This document shows, piece after piece, positions 21,527 through 31,013 of a stretch of 64,000 bases of DNA. The position numbers and the translations under genes were made by a program. Below the pieces are notes generated by a model. That model did no database searches. It worked only from the letters and a program-made list of their open reading frames with translations, and was not told the DNA's origin. The stretch comes from Pseudomonas marincola (lineage in GTDB: Bacteria; Pseudomonadota; Gammaproteobacteria; Pseudomonadales; Pseudomonadaceae), in NCBI RefSeq assembly GCF_900116605.1, contig NZ_FPBC01000007.1:186001-250000 (forward strand), read 5' to 3'. Positions within the stretch are counted from its first letter, which is position 1. Each line of letters starts with the position of its first letter.

Positions 21527-24379
21527 ATGAGCCAAACCCCTCTCGTACTGGTCGACGGTTCCTCGTACCTGTACCGCGCCTTCCATGCCCTGCCCCCGAT
21601 GACCACCTCGAAAGGTGTGCCTACTGGCGCGGTCAAGGGCGTGTTGAACATGCTCAAAAGTTTGCGCAAGCAATACCCGGACAGCCCCTTTGCGGTGATT
21701 TTCGACGCCAAGGGCGGCACCTTCCGTGATGAGATGTTCGCCGAATACAAAGCCAATCGCCCGTCCATGCCGGATGATCTGCGCGTGCAGGTCGAGCCGT
21801 TGCATGCCAGCGTCAAGGCGCTGGGCTTTCCGCTGTTGTGCGTTGAAGGCGTCGAGGCCGATGACGTTATCGGTACCCTCGCCCGCAAAGCTGCTGCCGA
21901 AGGCCGTGATGTGGTGATCTCCACCGGCGACAAGGACATGGCGCAGCTGGTGTGCGAGCACGTAACGCTGGTCAACACCATGACCGGCAGCGTGTATGAC
22001 ATTGCCGGGGTTATCGAGAAGTTTGGCGTCGGCCCGGAATTGATCATCGATTATCTGGCGCTGATGGGCGACAAGGTCGACAACATTCCAGGCGTGCCCG
22101 GAGTCGGTGAAAAAACCGCACTGGGTTTGTTGGTGGGTGTTGGCGGCGGCCTCGATGTGATCTACGCCAATCTCGACAAGGTTCCGAGTTTGCCAATTCG
22201 CGGCGCCAAGACCCTGCCCGCCAAGCTCGAAGAACACCGCGACATGGCGTATTTGTCTTACAAGCTGGCGACGATCAAACTCGATGTTGAGCTGAGCATC
22301 GAAATAGACGATCTGCATCCCGGTGAAGAAGACTTGCCGGCGCTGGCCGAGCTTTACGCCACGCTTGAGTTCAAAAGCTGGCTGGATGCCGTGCAGCGTA
22401 AGAACAAAGCACCGGCAGCCAAGGCCGCACCTGCGGACTCGGTCGTGGACCTGTTCTCCGATGCGCCCGCCACTGCACCGCTGACAGGTGTTGCTTATGA
22501 GCAGTCTGCGCCGGCTGAGACCGTTGCTGCAGACGCCGATGTAACCACTGATGCAGCGCCTGCGGGCGACTATCAGATTATTCTTGAGCAGGCCGACTTC
22601 GACCGTTGGCTGGAAAAGCTTAATAAAGCCGACCTCATCGCCTTTGACACCGAAACCACCAGCGTCGATGCTCAGCAGGCGCAGCTGGTGGGCCTGTCGT
22701 TTGCGGTTAAAGCCGGTGAAGCGGCTTACATTCCGGTGGCGCACTCGTACATGGGCGTGCCGACTCAACTCGACCGCGATGCAGTGCTCAAGGCCCTCAA
22801 GCCGATTCTTGAAGACCCGAAAAAAGCCAAGGTCGGTCAGAACGCCAAATATGACATCAACATTCTGGCCAACGCCTCAACGCCGATCAGCGTGCAAGGC
22901 GTGGCATTCGACACCATGCTCGAATCCTACGTGCTCGACTCCACCGCGACCCGTCACGACATGGACAGCCTGGCGCTGAAATACCTCGGCCACAGCAATA
23001 TCCGTTTCGAAGACATCGCCGGCAAAGGCGCTAAACAGCTGACATTTGATCAGATCTCCCTCGAACAAGCCGGCCCGTATGCCGCGGAAGATGCCGACGT
23101 AACCCTGCGCCTGCACAACACGCTGTGGCAAAAGCTTGAGGCTGTGCCGAGCGTGGTCAAGGTGTTGCAGGAAATCGAAATTCCGCTGGTGCCGGTGCTA
23201 GCGCGTATTGAGCGTCAGGGCGCGTATGTCGATGCCAAGCTGCTTGGCGAACAGAGTCAGGAGTTGGGCGAGAAGCTGGTGGCGCTTGAGCGTGAGGCGT
23301 TCGCGATTGCCGGCGAGGAGTTCAATCTGGCCTCACCCAAGCAATTGGGGGTGATTCTGTACGAAAAGCTGGGTTATCCCATTATCAGCAAGACCGCCAA
23401 GGGCCAGGCTTCCACGGCCGAAGCGGTACTTGCCGAGCTGGCTGAGCAGGATTACGAGCTGCCGAAAGTGCTGATGCAATACCGCAGCCTGAGCAAGCTT
23501 AAAAGCACCTACACCGACCGTTTGCCGGAGCAGATCAACCCGCGCACAGGGCGCATCCACACCAGCTACCATCAGGCTGTGGCGGCGACCGGGCGCTTGT
23601 CGTCATCTGACCCGAACCTGCAGAACATTCCGATTCGCAGCGCCGAAGGCCGGCGTATTCGTCAGGCTTTCGTCGCGCCCAAGGGCTACAAGCTATTGGC
23701 GGCCGACTATTCGCAAATCGAACTGCGAATCATGGCCCATCTCGCGCAGGACGCGGGCCTGCTCGACGCCTTCCGCCACGACCTCGACGTGCACCGCGCA
23801 ACGGCAGCCGAGGTATTCGGGGTTGAGCTTGATCAGGTCAGCACGGATCAGCGCCGCAGCGCCAAGGCGATCAACTTCGGCCTGATTTACGGCATGAGTG
23901 CGTTTGGCCTGGCGAAACAGATCGGCGTGGACCGTAAACAGTCGCAAGCCTATATCGACCGTTATTTCGCGCGTTATCCGGGTGTGTTGGCCTACATGGA
24001 GCGCACGCGTGAGCAGGCGGGTGAGCAAGGTTATGTCGAAACCCTGTTTGGCCGTCGCCTGTACCTGCCGGAAATCAACGCCAAGAACGGCGCTCTGCGC
24101 AAAGGCGCCGAGCGCACCGCGATCAATGCGCCGATGCAGGGCACGGCGGCAGATATCATCAAGCGGGCAATGATTGCTGTGGATAACTGGCTCGTCGAGT
24201 CCGGGCTTGATGCGCGGGTTATCCTGCAGGTTCACGATGAGTTGGTGCTTGAAGTGCGCGAAGATCTGGTCGAACAGGTCACCGAGCAGATCAAGCAGAA
24301 AATGGCGGCTGCCGCTGAGCTGGATGTGCCTTTATTGGTCGAGGTTGGCGTGGGCAACAACTGGGACGAGGCGCACTGA
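21527..24379 (+). CDS. polA: DNA polymerase I
   Basis: A 950-aa repair and Okazaki-fragment-processing polymerase. It has a 5' nuclease domain (about 1-290), a short linker rich in Ala/Pro/Glu (about 290-345), a 3'-5' proofreading domain with the intact FDTET motif (D374, E376), and the polymerase domain with DYSQIE (D727) and VHDE (D904). The ATG at 21527 is chosen because the protein begins [19 protein letters not shown] as in the family; an in-frame GTG at 21458 would add 23 unrelated residues. A hairpin GCGGTCG/CGACCGC (24395-24420) lies just past the stop. Confidence 0.98.
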   Translation: MSQTPLVLVDGSSYLYRAFHALPPMTTSKGVPTGAVKGVLNMLKSLRKQYPDSPFAVIFDAKGGTFRDEMFAEYKANRPSMPDDLRVQVEPLHASVKALGFPLLCVEGVEADDVIGTLARKAAAEGRDVVISTGDKDMAQLVCEHVTLVNTMTGSVYDIAGVIEKFGVGPELIIDYLALMGDKVDNIPGVPGVGEKTALGLLVGVGGGLDVIYANLDKVPSLPIRGAKTLPAKLEEHRDMAYLSYKLATIKLDVELSIEIDDLHPGEEDLPALAELYATLEFKSWLDAVQRKNKAPAAKAAPADSVVDLFSDAPATAPLTGVAYEQSAPAETVAADADVTTDAAPAGDYQIILEQADFDRWLEKLNKADLIAFDTETTSVDAQQAQLVGLSFAVKAGEAAYIPVAHSYMGVPTQLDRDAVLKALKPILEDPKKAKVGQNAKYDINILANASTPISVQGVAFDTMLESYVLDSTATRHDMDSLALKYLGHSNIRFEDIAGKGAKQLTFDQISLEQAGPYAAEDADVTLRLHNTLWQKLEAVPSVVKVLQEIEIPLVPVLARIERQGAYVDAKLLGEQSQELGEKLVALEREAFAIAGEEFNLASPKQLGVILYEKLGYPIISKTAKGQASTAEAVLAELAEQDYELPKVLMQYRSLSKLKSTYTDRLPEQINPRTGRIHTSYHQAVAATGRLSSSDPNLQNIPIRSAEGRRIRQAFVAPKGYKLLAADYSQIELRIMAHLAQDAGLLDAFRHDLDVHRATAAEVFGVELDQVSTDQRRSAKAINFGLIYGMSAFGLAKQIGVDRKQSQAYIDRYFARYPGVLAYMERTREQAGEQGYVETLFGRRLYLPEINAKNGALRKGAERTAINAPMQGTAADIIKRAMIAVDNWLVESGLDARVILQVHDELVLEVREDLVEQVTEQIKQKMAAAAELDVPLLVEVGVGNNWDEAH

Positions 24380-24488
24380 TACGCCCTAGATAGAGCGGTC
24401 GGAAGATTTTATTCGACCGCGTGTGCAACATAAGCCATTGAATTATTAAGGTTATTTATTTAATCGCAAAACGTTTTGAAAAATCCCT

Positions 24489-24516
24489 GAACTTTGTCTG
24501 AACACGCACAGTCAGA
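24489..24516 (+). promoter_or_regulatory. AlgU (sigma-22/RpoE-type) promoter for the ErsA-like sRNA
   Basis: GAACTT (24489-24494), a 17-bp spacer and TCAGA (24512-24516) match the AlgU consensus GAACTT-N16/17-TCTGA at all but one base. P. aeruginosa ersA is known to depend on sigma-22. Confidence 0.7.
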
Positions 24517-24522
24517 GATTGT

Positions 24523-24653
24523 GAACGGCCTATAAAGCCCTTCATTGCTCCTTTGTTGTGTTAAGTGTTGGCAGACATCTGGACCCCGCCCTAGCGGTTC
24601 AGACCTTAAACCCCGGGCCTCTCCCTCCCCATACGAGACTCGGGGTTTTTTTT
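24523..24653 (+). ncRNA. ersA: ErsA-like (Spot 42-like) regulatory small RNA
   Basis: An RNA of about 130 nt is predicted between polA and engB, the position of ErsA in P. aeruginosa. It would start a few bases after the AlgU -10 element and end at a strong terminator: AAACCCCG (24608-24615) pairs with CGGGGTTT (24641-24648), followed by eight T. The terminator loop holds a pyrimidine run, CTCTCCCTCCCC, able to pair with Shine-Dalgarno sequences; in P. aeruginosa ErsA acts with Hfq on mRNAs such as algC. The 5' end is approximate. A second stem TGCCTGAA/TTCAGGCA (24653-24674) and a third CCCGTCG/CGACGGG (24689-24706) follow. Confidence 0.75.
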
Positions 24654-24717
24654 GCCTGAAGAAAAGTTCAGGCAGGCCAAACAACGATCCCGTCGCCATC
24701 GACGGGAACAGGCTGGC

Positions 24718-25496
24718 GGAGGATGGTTAACCCGCAGGGTAAACCGTCATAACGATTGAACATTCGACGCAAAATCTCGCCTGTCGGAAGGCCGCCATGA
24801 CGGAAGCCGCGGTGCGGATTCCATCCTCCGCCAGCAGTCCGATCACGCACGGAGGATGGTTAACCCGCAGGGTAAACCGTCATAGCGATTAAACATTCAA
24901 CGCAAAGGCCGCGCCTGCCGGGAGGCCGCCATGACGGAAGCCGCGATGCGGATTCCATCCTCCACCAGCAGTCCGGTCACGCACGGAGGATGGTTAACCC
25001 GCAGGGTAAACCGTCATAACGATTGAACATTCAACGCAAAGACCGCGCCTGTCGAGAGACCGTCATGACGGAAGCCGCGATGCGGATTCCATCCTCCATC
25101 AAATAGTCCGGTCACGCACGGAGGATGGTTAGCCCGAAGGGTAAACCGTCATGACGATCGAACATTCAACGCAAAGGCCGCGCCTGTCGAGAGCCCGTTA
25201 TGACGGAAGCCGCGGTGCGGATTCCATCCTCCATCAAGCCGTCCGGTCACGCACGGAGGATGGTTAACCCGCCGGGTAAACCGTCATAACGATTAAACAT
25301 TCGACGCAATGCCGCGCATGTCGAAAAACCGCCATGACGGAAGCCGCGTTGCGGATTCCATCCTCCATCAAGCCGTCCGGTCAGGCACGGAGGATGGTTA
25401 ACCCGCAGGGTAAACCGTCATTGCGGTCTGGCGGGTATACCCAATGCTGCACGAATGGTTATGACGGATAGCCCCTTTTGAGGCTATCCATCCTCC
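24718..25496. repeat. Tandem array of six GGAGGATGG...CCATCCTCC elements, about 134-bp period
   Basis: Units begin at 24718, 24851, 24985, 25120, 25255 and 25389, spaced 133-135 bp. Each begins GGAGGATGGTTA (copy 4 reads GGTTAGCCC), forms an imperfect palindrome GGTTAACCC/GGGTAAACC, and the first five end ATTCCATCCTCC after about 112 bp. Units are joined by a conserved linker of about 21 bp ending GTC or ATC plus ACGCAC. The sixth element differs inside and ends in a hairpin GGATAGCC/GGCTATCC plus CCATCCTCC, like the ends of the 12.3-kb repeat. The array stops 5 bp from the engB stop codon. No gene is seen in it. Confidence 0.92.
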
Positions 25497-25501
25497 GGCG
25501 C

Positions 25502-26137
25502 TTATTGCGCCTCGTCAGGCGGGGTCAGTTGCAGCCAGTCGGCCAATACCGCGTGCGCTTCTTCGATGCCCATGCGCTTTGGCGCCGAGAATAGCTGGAT
25601 GCTCACGTGATCACCCCAGCGCTGGCGGATTTCCTGCTGCACTTTGAGCAATGTGTTCTTGGCCGCACCAAAGGTCAGTTTGTCCGCTTTGGTCAGCAAA
25701 ATATGCATCGGCATGTCGCTGGCCTGGGTCCAATCCAGCATCAACTGGTCGAACTCGGTCAGTGGATGACGAATATCCATCATCAATACCAATCCGCGCA
25801 GGCTCTCGCGGCTGCCCAAATACGCTTCAAGGTGTTTCTGCCAGTGCAGTTTCAGCGGAATCGGTACCTTGGCATAGCCATAGCCCGGCAAGTCGACCAG
25901 GCGGCGTTCTTCGTCCAGGCGGAAAAAGTTGAGCAGCTGAGTGCGGCCGGGGGTTTTCGAGGTACGCGCGAGGTTGGCGTGAGTCAGCGTGTTCAGTGCG
26001 CTGGACTTGCCGGCATTGGAGCGCCCGGCAAAGGCCACTTCATGGCCAGTATCGTCAGGGCATTGATCAACCTTGGCGGCACTGATCAAGAAGCTCGATT
26101 GCTGGCACAGGCCGATGATGGGGTTTTTAGCTTGCAT
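25502..26137 (-). CDS. engB: Ribosome biogenesis GTP-binding protein EngB/YsxC
   Basis: A 211-aa GTPase needed for large-subunit ribosome assembly. G-motifs are present in order: GRSNAGKS (38-45), [10 protein letters not shown] for G3 and LLTKADKLT for G4. The N-terminal segment [13 protein letters not shown] and overall length are those of EngB. It reads leftward towards the repeat array and is divergent from the cytochrome genes over a 255-bp region. Confidence 0.95.
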   Translation of the reverse strand: MQAKNPIIGLCQQSSFLISAAKVDQCPDDTGHEVAFAGRSNAGKSSALNTLTHANLARTSKTPGRTQLLNFFRLDEERRLVDLPGYGYAKVPIPLKLHWQKHLEAYLGSRESLRGLVLMMDIRHPLTEFDQLMLDWTQASDMPMHILLTKADKLTFGAAKNTLLKVQQEIRQRWGDHVSIQLFSAPKRMGIEEAHAVLADWLQLTPPDEAQ

Positions 26138-26276
26138 AGGACATCCGGTGAGGGCGGGCTTAACTACAGCTCAGCTTATACTGACTGCGGTGCGGCACTT
26201 GCGACAATTGCGCGCATCCTGCCCTCTGCTGGTTAGCACGGCAAGCGGCGTCGTTTAAGTTTCAGTGTCGTCAGTA

Positions 26277-26282
26277 TATAAT
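26277..26282 (+). promoter_or_regulatory. -10 element upstream of the cytochrome genes
   Basis: A perfect TATAAT lies about 110 bp before the cytochrome c5 start, in the region divergent from engB. A -35 match at the right distance is weak (TTTAAG at 26254-26259). Confidence 0.4.
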
Positions 26283-26392
26283 GCCGGCGATTTTGTGTGC
26301 GCTTTGTCCTGATTCAGGTAAGTGTCCACGGGAACGACTAACATCTTCTGCGCGTAGAACGCAGACCGTTCCCCCCAGATGAGGTAGATCAT

Positions 26393-26683
26393 GTGAAGAA
26401 GTTGCTGTTAGGTGCTGGTGCGCTGTTGTTATCTTTGAACCTGCAGGCTGCGCAAGATCCTGAGGCGGTTTATGCCAAGGCTTGTTCTGCATGTCATAGT
26501 GGTAACTTACCTACCGCGCCAAAACGAGGCGACAAGGCTGCCTGGGAACCGCGTCTGGCCAAGGGTACTGATGTACTGGTGCAGAGCGTTACCAATGGTC
26601 TTAATGCCATGCCGCCCGGCGGCTTGTGCATGGACTGCACGGCCGAGGATTACCAAGCTGTCATCAAGTTGATGAGCGAGTAA
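26393..26683 (+). CDS. Cytochrome c5-family monohaem protein
   Basis: A 96-aa periplasmic cytochrome starting at GTG 26393 with a GAGG site. The signal peptide covers residues 1-19. The haem is attached through CSACH (C31, C34, H35); the axial Met lies in NAMPPGG, followed by a second CxxC (CMDC) typical of the cytochrome c5 subgroup. It is followed 46 bp later by cytochrome c4, and both probably pass electrons to terminal oxidases. Confidence 0.9.
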   Translation: MKKLLLGAGALLLSLNLQAAQDPEAVYAKACSACHSGNLPTAPKRGDKAAWEPRLAKGTDVLVQSVTNGLNAMPPGGLCMDCTAEDYQAVIKLMSE

Positions 26684-26729
26684 ACCCGGTCCATAACTTA
26701 TTTTCTCTTAGCCGTAGTTGGATTAGCTG

Positions 26730-27335
26730 ATGAACAAAATACTCGTGAGTCTGCTGTTGACCCTGGGGATCACCGGCCTGGCCCATGCCGCTGGCGACGC
26801 CACTGCTGGTCAGAGCAAAGCTGCTGTGTGTGGCGCCTGTCATGGTCCTGATGGCAACAGTGCTGCACCGAACTTCCCTAAACTGGCCGGTCAGGGTGAG
26901 CGTTATCTGCAAAAGCAGATCCACGACATCAAGGAAGGTCGCCGTACCGTTCTGGAAATGACCGGTATTCTCGACAACATGTCCGAGCAGGATATTGCCG
27001 ACATCGCGGCGTATTTCGCCAGCCAGAAAATGAGCGTTGGCGCAGCTGACCCGGCACTGGTCAAGCGCGGTGAAGAACTGTTCCGTGGCGGTAAGCTAGA
27101 AGACGGCATGCCTGCATGCACCGGTTGCCACTCGCCGAATGGCGCAGGTATTGCGGCTGCAGGCTTCCCGCACTTGGGCGGCCAGCACGCGACTTACATT
27201 GCCAAGCAGCTGACTGACTTCCGCGAAGGCAACCGCACCAACGACGGCGACGCTAAAATCATGCGTATGATTGCTGCCAAGCTGAGCAACAAAGACATCG
27301 CTGCCGTTTCGAGCTACGTGCAGGGTCTGCACTGA
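26730..27335 (+). CDS. cc4: Dihaem cytochrome c4
   Basis: A 201-aa periplasmic cytochrome with a signal peptide ending at AHA (residue 20) and two haem-binding motifs, CGACH (34-38) and CTGCH (130-134), each heading one of two similar domains. Cytochrome c4 donates electrons to cbb3 or other oxidases and supports respiration in pseudomonads. It lies behind the c5-type gene and before dsbA, an order conserved in the genus; DsbA could act on cytochrome-maturation cysteines. A strong terminator follows. Confidence 0.95.
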   Translation: MNKILVSLLLTLGITGLAHAAGDATAGQSKAAVCGACHGPDGNSAAPNFPKLAGQGERYLQKQIHDIKEGRRTVLEMTGILDNMSEQDIADIAAYFASQKMSVGAADPALVKRGEELFRGGKLEDGMPACTGCHSPNGAGIAAAGFPHLGGQHATYIAKQLTDFREGNRTNDGDAKIMRMIAAKLSNKDIAAVSSYVQGLH

Positions 27336-27366
27336 TCGCGTAACCGCTGGTAATGATGTGATCGAG

Positions 27367-27393
27367 AAAGGGTGGCAGTGGCCACCCTTTTTT
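27367..27393 (+). terminator. Rho-independent terminator after cytochrome c4
   Basis: AAAGGGTGGC (27367-27376) pairs perfectly with GCCACCCTTT (27381-27390) around a 4-base loop, followed by a run of six T. Confidence 0.93.
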
Positions 27394-27489
27394 GTTGAGT
27401 TCGTCGCTACAATAGCTTGAACCTGAGCCCAGGCAGCGGGTCGAAAATATTCTGCCGCTGGGCGATGCTTATTTGCTAAGGAGTACTGC

Positions 27490-28119
27490 ATGCGTAAATT
27501 GATTCTGGGTGCTGCACTGGTTGCCGCCAGCGTTTTTGGCATGGCTGTTCAGGCCGAGCCGATTGAGGCAGGCAAGCAATATGTTGAACTGGCTAATCCG
27601 GTGCCAGTTTCCCAACCGGGCAAAATCGAAGTCGTCGAGTTGTTCTGGTATGGCTGCCCGCACTGCTATCAGTTCGAGTCGACTATCAACCCGTGGGTCA
27701 AGCAGCTGCCGGATGACGTGAACTTCGTCCGTATTCCAGCCATGTTTGGCGGCTTGTGGAACGTGCATGGCCAGCTGTTCGTAACGCTGGAGAGCATGAA
27801 GGTTGAAGATCAGGTGCACGGCGCCGTGTTCGCAGCCATCCACAAAGAAGGCAAGAAGCTGGCGACACCGGAAGAGATGGCTGAGTTTCTCGCCACTCTG
27901 GGCGTCGACAAAGACACCTTCCTGAAAACTTACAACTCGTTTGGCGTGAAGAGCCAGATCGAGAAAGACAAGAAGCTGGCGATGGCTTACCAGATCAGCG
28001 GCGTACCGACATTGATCGTCAATGGCAAGTATCGCTTTGATATCACCAGCGCTGGTGGCCCGACCCAGGCACTGGATGTTGCTGATCAACTGATCGCCAA
28101 GGAACGCGCCGCCAAATAA
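27490..28119 (+). CDS. dsbA: Thiol:disulfide interchange protein DsbA
   Basis: A 209-aa periplasmic oxidase that introduces disulfide bonds into exported proteins. The signal peptide ends near VQA (residue 22). The redox-active motif is CPHC (56-59) within LFWYGCPHCYQFES, and the cis-proline loop reads SGVPTLIVNGKY. A good AAGGAG site precedes the ATG. A phosphatase/nuclease-fold gene follows 28 bp downstream. Confidence 0.96.
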   Translation: MRKLILGAALVAASVFGMAVQAEPIEAGKQYVELANPVPVSQPGKIEVVELFWYGCPHCYQFESTINPWVKQLPDDVNFVRIPAMFGGLWNVHGQLFVTLESMKVEDQVHGAVFAAIHKEGKKLATPEEMAEFLATLGVDKDTFLKTYNSFGVKSQIEKDKKLAMAYQISGVPTLIVNGKYRFDITSAGGPTQALDVADQLIAKERAAK

Positions 28120-28147
28120 GCCGCGATCCGAGGCGCGGAGCTCGCGC

Positions 28148-29029
28148 ATGCTGCGTCGCTGGACATCAAGCCGTAAGGTTGGCCTGTGTACTCCACAGGT
28201 CAACTCTGAGTGTCCAGCGAGTAGCCACTTGCCGGAAAATGGCCGGTTGCGCCTGCTCAGTTTCAACGTTCAGGTGGGTATTAGCACCGAGCGTTATCAC
28301 CATTACCTGACTCGCAGTTGGCAGCATTTGTTGCCGCATGCCGGGCGCGCAGGCAATCTGCAGCGCATTGGCGAGATGCTGTCCGATTACGATCTGGTGG
28401 CCTTGCAGGAAGTCGATGGCGGCAGTGTCCGCAGCGGCAATATCAATCAGGTCGAGCACCTGGCTCGCCTGGGCGCATTTCCCTTCTGGTATCAGCAACT
28501 CAACCGTAATCTCGGGCGCTTTGCCCAACACAGTAACGGTGTGCTCAGTCGTGTGCGTCCGGCCCTGCTGGAAGACCATCCGTTGCCCGGCCCGCCCGGC
28601 CGTGGGGCGCTATTGCTGCGTTTGGGCGAGGGCGATGACGCAATTGCAGTCGTGATGATGCATTTGTCGCTTGGGTCACGCGCCCGTAACCGCCAGTTGG
28701 CGTATATTCGCGAGCTGATTGGCGGCTACAAACACCAGATCCTGATGGGTGACATGAATACCCACGCCACAGATCTGCTGCAGAACTCACCGCTGCGAGA
28801 CTTGCAATTGCTGGCCCCACAGGTCGCGGCAACGTTCCCCAGCTGGCGTCCGCAACGCTGTCTCGATCATATATTATTGAGCTCGGAACTGGCATTGGAG
28901 CGGGTTGAGGTGTTGGCCCTGCCGATTTCGGATCACCTGCCAGTGGCCATGGAAATTCGTTTGCCCCAAGCGTTGAGTAGCGGCCAGTTAATGGCGTTCG
29001 ATACGCCTTCAACCGGAAGTATTGAATGA
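28148..29029 (+). CDS. Endonuclease/exonuclease/phosphatase-fold protein
   Basis: A 293-aa protein of the EEP superfamily. Key segments are LLSFNVQVG near the start, LQEVDGGS (metal-binding Glu), ILMGDMNTHA, and the C-terminal SDHLPVAMEI with its catalytic Asp-His. Members cleave phosphodiesters in nucleic acids, inositol phosphates or phospholipids; the substrate is unknown. No convincing signal peptide is seen. Its stop overlaps the dgcP start by four bases (ATGA), so the two are translationally coupled, as is usual in pseudomonads. Confidence 0.85.
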   Translation: MLRRWTSSRKVGLCTPQVNSECPASSHLPENGRLRLLSFNVQVGISTERYHHYLTRSWQHLLPHAGRAGNLQRIGEMLSDYDLVALQEVDGGSVRSGNINQVEHLARLGAFPFWYQQLNRNLGRFAQHSNGVLSRVRPALLEDHPLPGPPGRGALLLRLGEGDDAIAVVMMHLSLGSRARNRQLAYIRELIGGYKHQILMGDMNTHATDLLQNSPLRDLQLLAPQVAATFPSWRPQRCLDHILLSSELALERVEVLALPISDHLPVAMEIRLPQALSSGQLMAFDTPSTGSIE

Positions 29030-30912
29030 GCGACAACGCCGATCGCTGGAAAGAAAAATATCTGGCCGGTCTAGAACAACAAGAAGCAATTGACGCCCGT
29101 TGGCAAGCAAGACTCGATCTCATGCGCAGAGGTCTGGTGCGCAGCAGCCTGGCTGCTGAAGGCGCCGATGCGGCTGTGGATCAGTGCATGCATTCGCTGC
29201 GCGAAGTGCTGCGTCAGGACGACATCGATAAAGGCCTTTCAGGCCTGATCCCACGGCTTGAGAAAGCGGTGCTGGACTCGGAAAAAAATCGCCACCTGAA
29301 TATCGAGAAAATCGACTCGGCGTTGTTGCGCCTGGCCAGTCAATTGCTCGAACTTGAATTGCCGCGCGATTTGCGAAAATCACTCAAGGACTTCTCCCGG
29401 CGGCTGGAAAAGCGCCAAGGGCATTCGAGTGAATTGCCCGGGCTGCTTGCCGAGCTGAGCCATTTGCAGAACCAGACGCTGGCTGCGCACACCAGCAATG
29501 CCAATGAACCAGCGCGGCAGCCATTGTTGGCTCGTTTGTTTGGTGGCCGTCAAAGCGGTGGCCGTCAGGACGGTGGCGAACAGCTTGCGCCGCTGGTCAG
29601 CGCGCAAGACAGTGCGCCGGTGGTTCAAGCCGACGCCACTGCAGAGCCTGTCGCCGGCAGCGCAGAAAGTGTTCAGGCCGAGATCGCCGCCGTGCCAGCA
29701 AACGGCGCGCTCGACACGTTGCCCATGCCTGCCGACAGTCTGTTGGTTGCGCCCACTGCGCTATCGGCTGCTGAGTCGTCAGACGACGCAAGCCCGGAAC
29801 AAGCCGAAACCGCCGATGCCCAACCGGCGACACCTGAACCGGAGCCCGAGCAGGTCTACAGCCTGATCGCCAATCATGTTGAGCACACGCTGCTCAAATT
29901 GCTGACGGATCTGCCCCTGCCGGAGCAGCATCAGCAGCAGGCCGAAATGATGCGTGAGCGCATTCTGGTCGGGCTCAACATGTATGAACTGGTGCCGATC
30001 CTTGAGGATCTGGCCGTGCTCATGCTGGCCATCGCTGATGTTAGTCAGCACGAATTTGAAGGCTATCTCAAGCAGCTCAACGAGCGCCTCGAAAGTTTTC
30101 AGGGCAGCCTGCAAGAGGCGCAGGAAGGCCATGATGACGCCTCCAACGCCGCGCGCGATCTGGATACCGAGCTGCGCGAGCAAGTCAGCGGGCTTAATAC
30201 CAGCGTGCAAGAGGCGACCGATCTGCGCTCCCTCAAGGAAGTGGTCGACTCACGCCTCAATGGCTTGCTGGGCACCCTGAGCGAACATCAGCAGAAACGT
30301 GAAGACCGTGACCGTGGAATTGCCGAGCACTTGCGCACACTGGTCGAGCGCGTCGCCAAGATGGAGCAGGAGGCCCTCGGCTTTCAGGAACATATTGAGA
30401 AGCAGCGCCAGCGTTCGTTGCTCGATACGCTCACCGGAATTCCCAACCGTGCCGCCTGGAACGAGCGCCTTGAGCTTGAGGTTGCCCGCTGGCAGCGCTA
30501 CGGCGGCGAATTGCTGCTGGCGGTGATTGATATCGACCTGTTCAAGCGCATCAACGATGACTACGGTCACCTGGCCGGTGATCGGGTGCTGAAAATTATC
30601 GCCAAGATACTCAACAAGCGGCTGCGCCAGACCGATTTCATGGCCCGTTATGGCGGCGAAGAATTTGTCGTGCTGATGCCTGCTACATCGCTCGACAGCG
30701 GCATTCGTCTGGTCAATCTGCTGCGCACCTCGGTCGAAGCCTGTCCGTTCCACTTTAAAGGTGAGCGCGTGACCATCACGCTGTCAGCCGGTATCAGTGC
30801 GTTCAGTCCGGGCGATCAGGCCGATCAGGTTTTCGAGCGGGCCGATCAGGCGTTGTACCGGGCGAAAAGAGCAGGGCGCAACCGCGTGGTCAAGGCTGAT
30901 TCGCGCGCCTGA
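29026..30912 (+). CDS. dgcP: Diguanylate cyclase DgcP-type, with C-terminal GGDEF domain
   Basis: A 628-aa soluble protein that should make cyclic di-GMP from GTP. The catalytic motif is GGEEF (543-547), and an inhibitory-site RxxD (RQTD) lies five residues before it. The N-terminal region is mainly helical with predicted coiled coils. A middle stretch (about 165-275) is rich in Ala, Glu, Pro and Gln and is probably disordered. The context (dsbA, EEP gene, dgcP) matches P. aeruginosa PA5487, where DgcP localises at cell poles with FimV. It is coupled to the EEP gene. Confidence 0.9.
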   Translation: MSDNADRWKEKYLAGLEQQEAIDARWQARLDLMRRGLVRSSLAAEGADAAVDQCMHSLREVLRQDDIDKGLSGLIPRLEKAVLDSEKNRHLNIEKIDSALLRLASQLLELELPRDLRKSLKDFSRRLEKRQGHSSELPGLLAELSHLQNQTLAAHTSNANEPARQPLLARLFGGRQSGGRQDGGEQLAPLVSAQDSAPVVQADATAEPVAGSAESVQAEIAAVPANGALDTLPMPADSLLVAPTALSAAESSDDASPEQAETADAQPATPEPEPEQVYSLIANHVEHTLLKLLTDLPLPEQHQQQAEMMRERILVGLNMYELVPILEDLAVLMLAIADVSQHEFEGYLKQLNERLESFQGSLQEAQEGHDDASNAARDLDTELREQVSGLNTSVQEATDLRSLKEVVDSRLNGLLGTLSEHQQKREDRDRGIAEHLRTLVERVAKMEQEALGFQEHIEKQRQRSLLDTLTGIPNRAAWNERLELEVARWQRYGGELLLAVIDIDLFKRINDDYGHLAGDRVLKIIAKILNKRLRQTDFMARYGGEEFVVLMPATSLDSGIRLVNLLRTSVEACPFHFKGERVTITLSAGISAFSPGDQADQVFERADQALYRAKRAGRNRVVKADSRA

Positions 30913-30983
30913 TTCGTCCATTTCCACCTGCCAATCAGGAACTTGCAGCGCTTCGCCAACAGACGTGAGGCGCGAACCCCTCT

Positions 30984-31001
30984 AGACTATGCGCATAGTC
31001 T
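30984..31001. promoter_or_regulatory. 18-bp perfect palindrome upstream of the marC-type gene
   Basis: AGACTATGCGCATAGTCT is a perfect palindrome with no spacer, ending 12 bp before the ATG at 31014. It is well placed to be an operator or a short hairpin over the ribosome-binding site (GGAGAG at 31002-31007). Confidence 0.5.
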
Positions 31002-31013
31002 GGAGAGTGGTGC

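Noticed and set aside
24718..25496. CRISPR array
   Set aside because: The repeated part is about 112 bp and the 21-bp linkers are themselves conserved, so there are no unique spacers; no cas gene is near.
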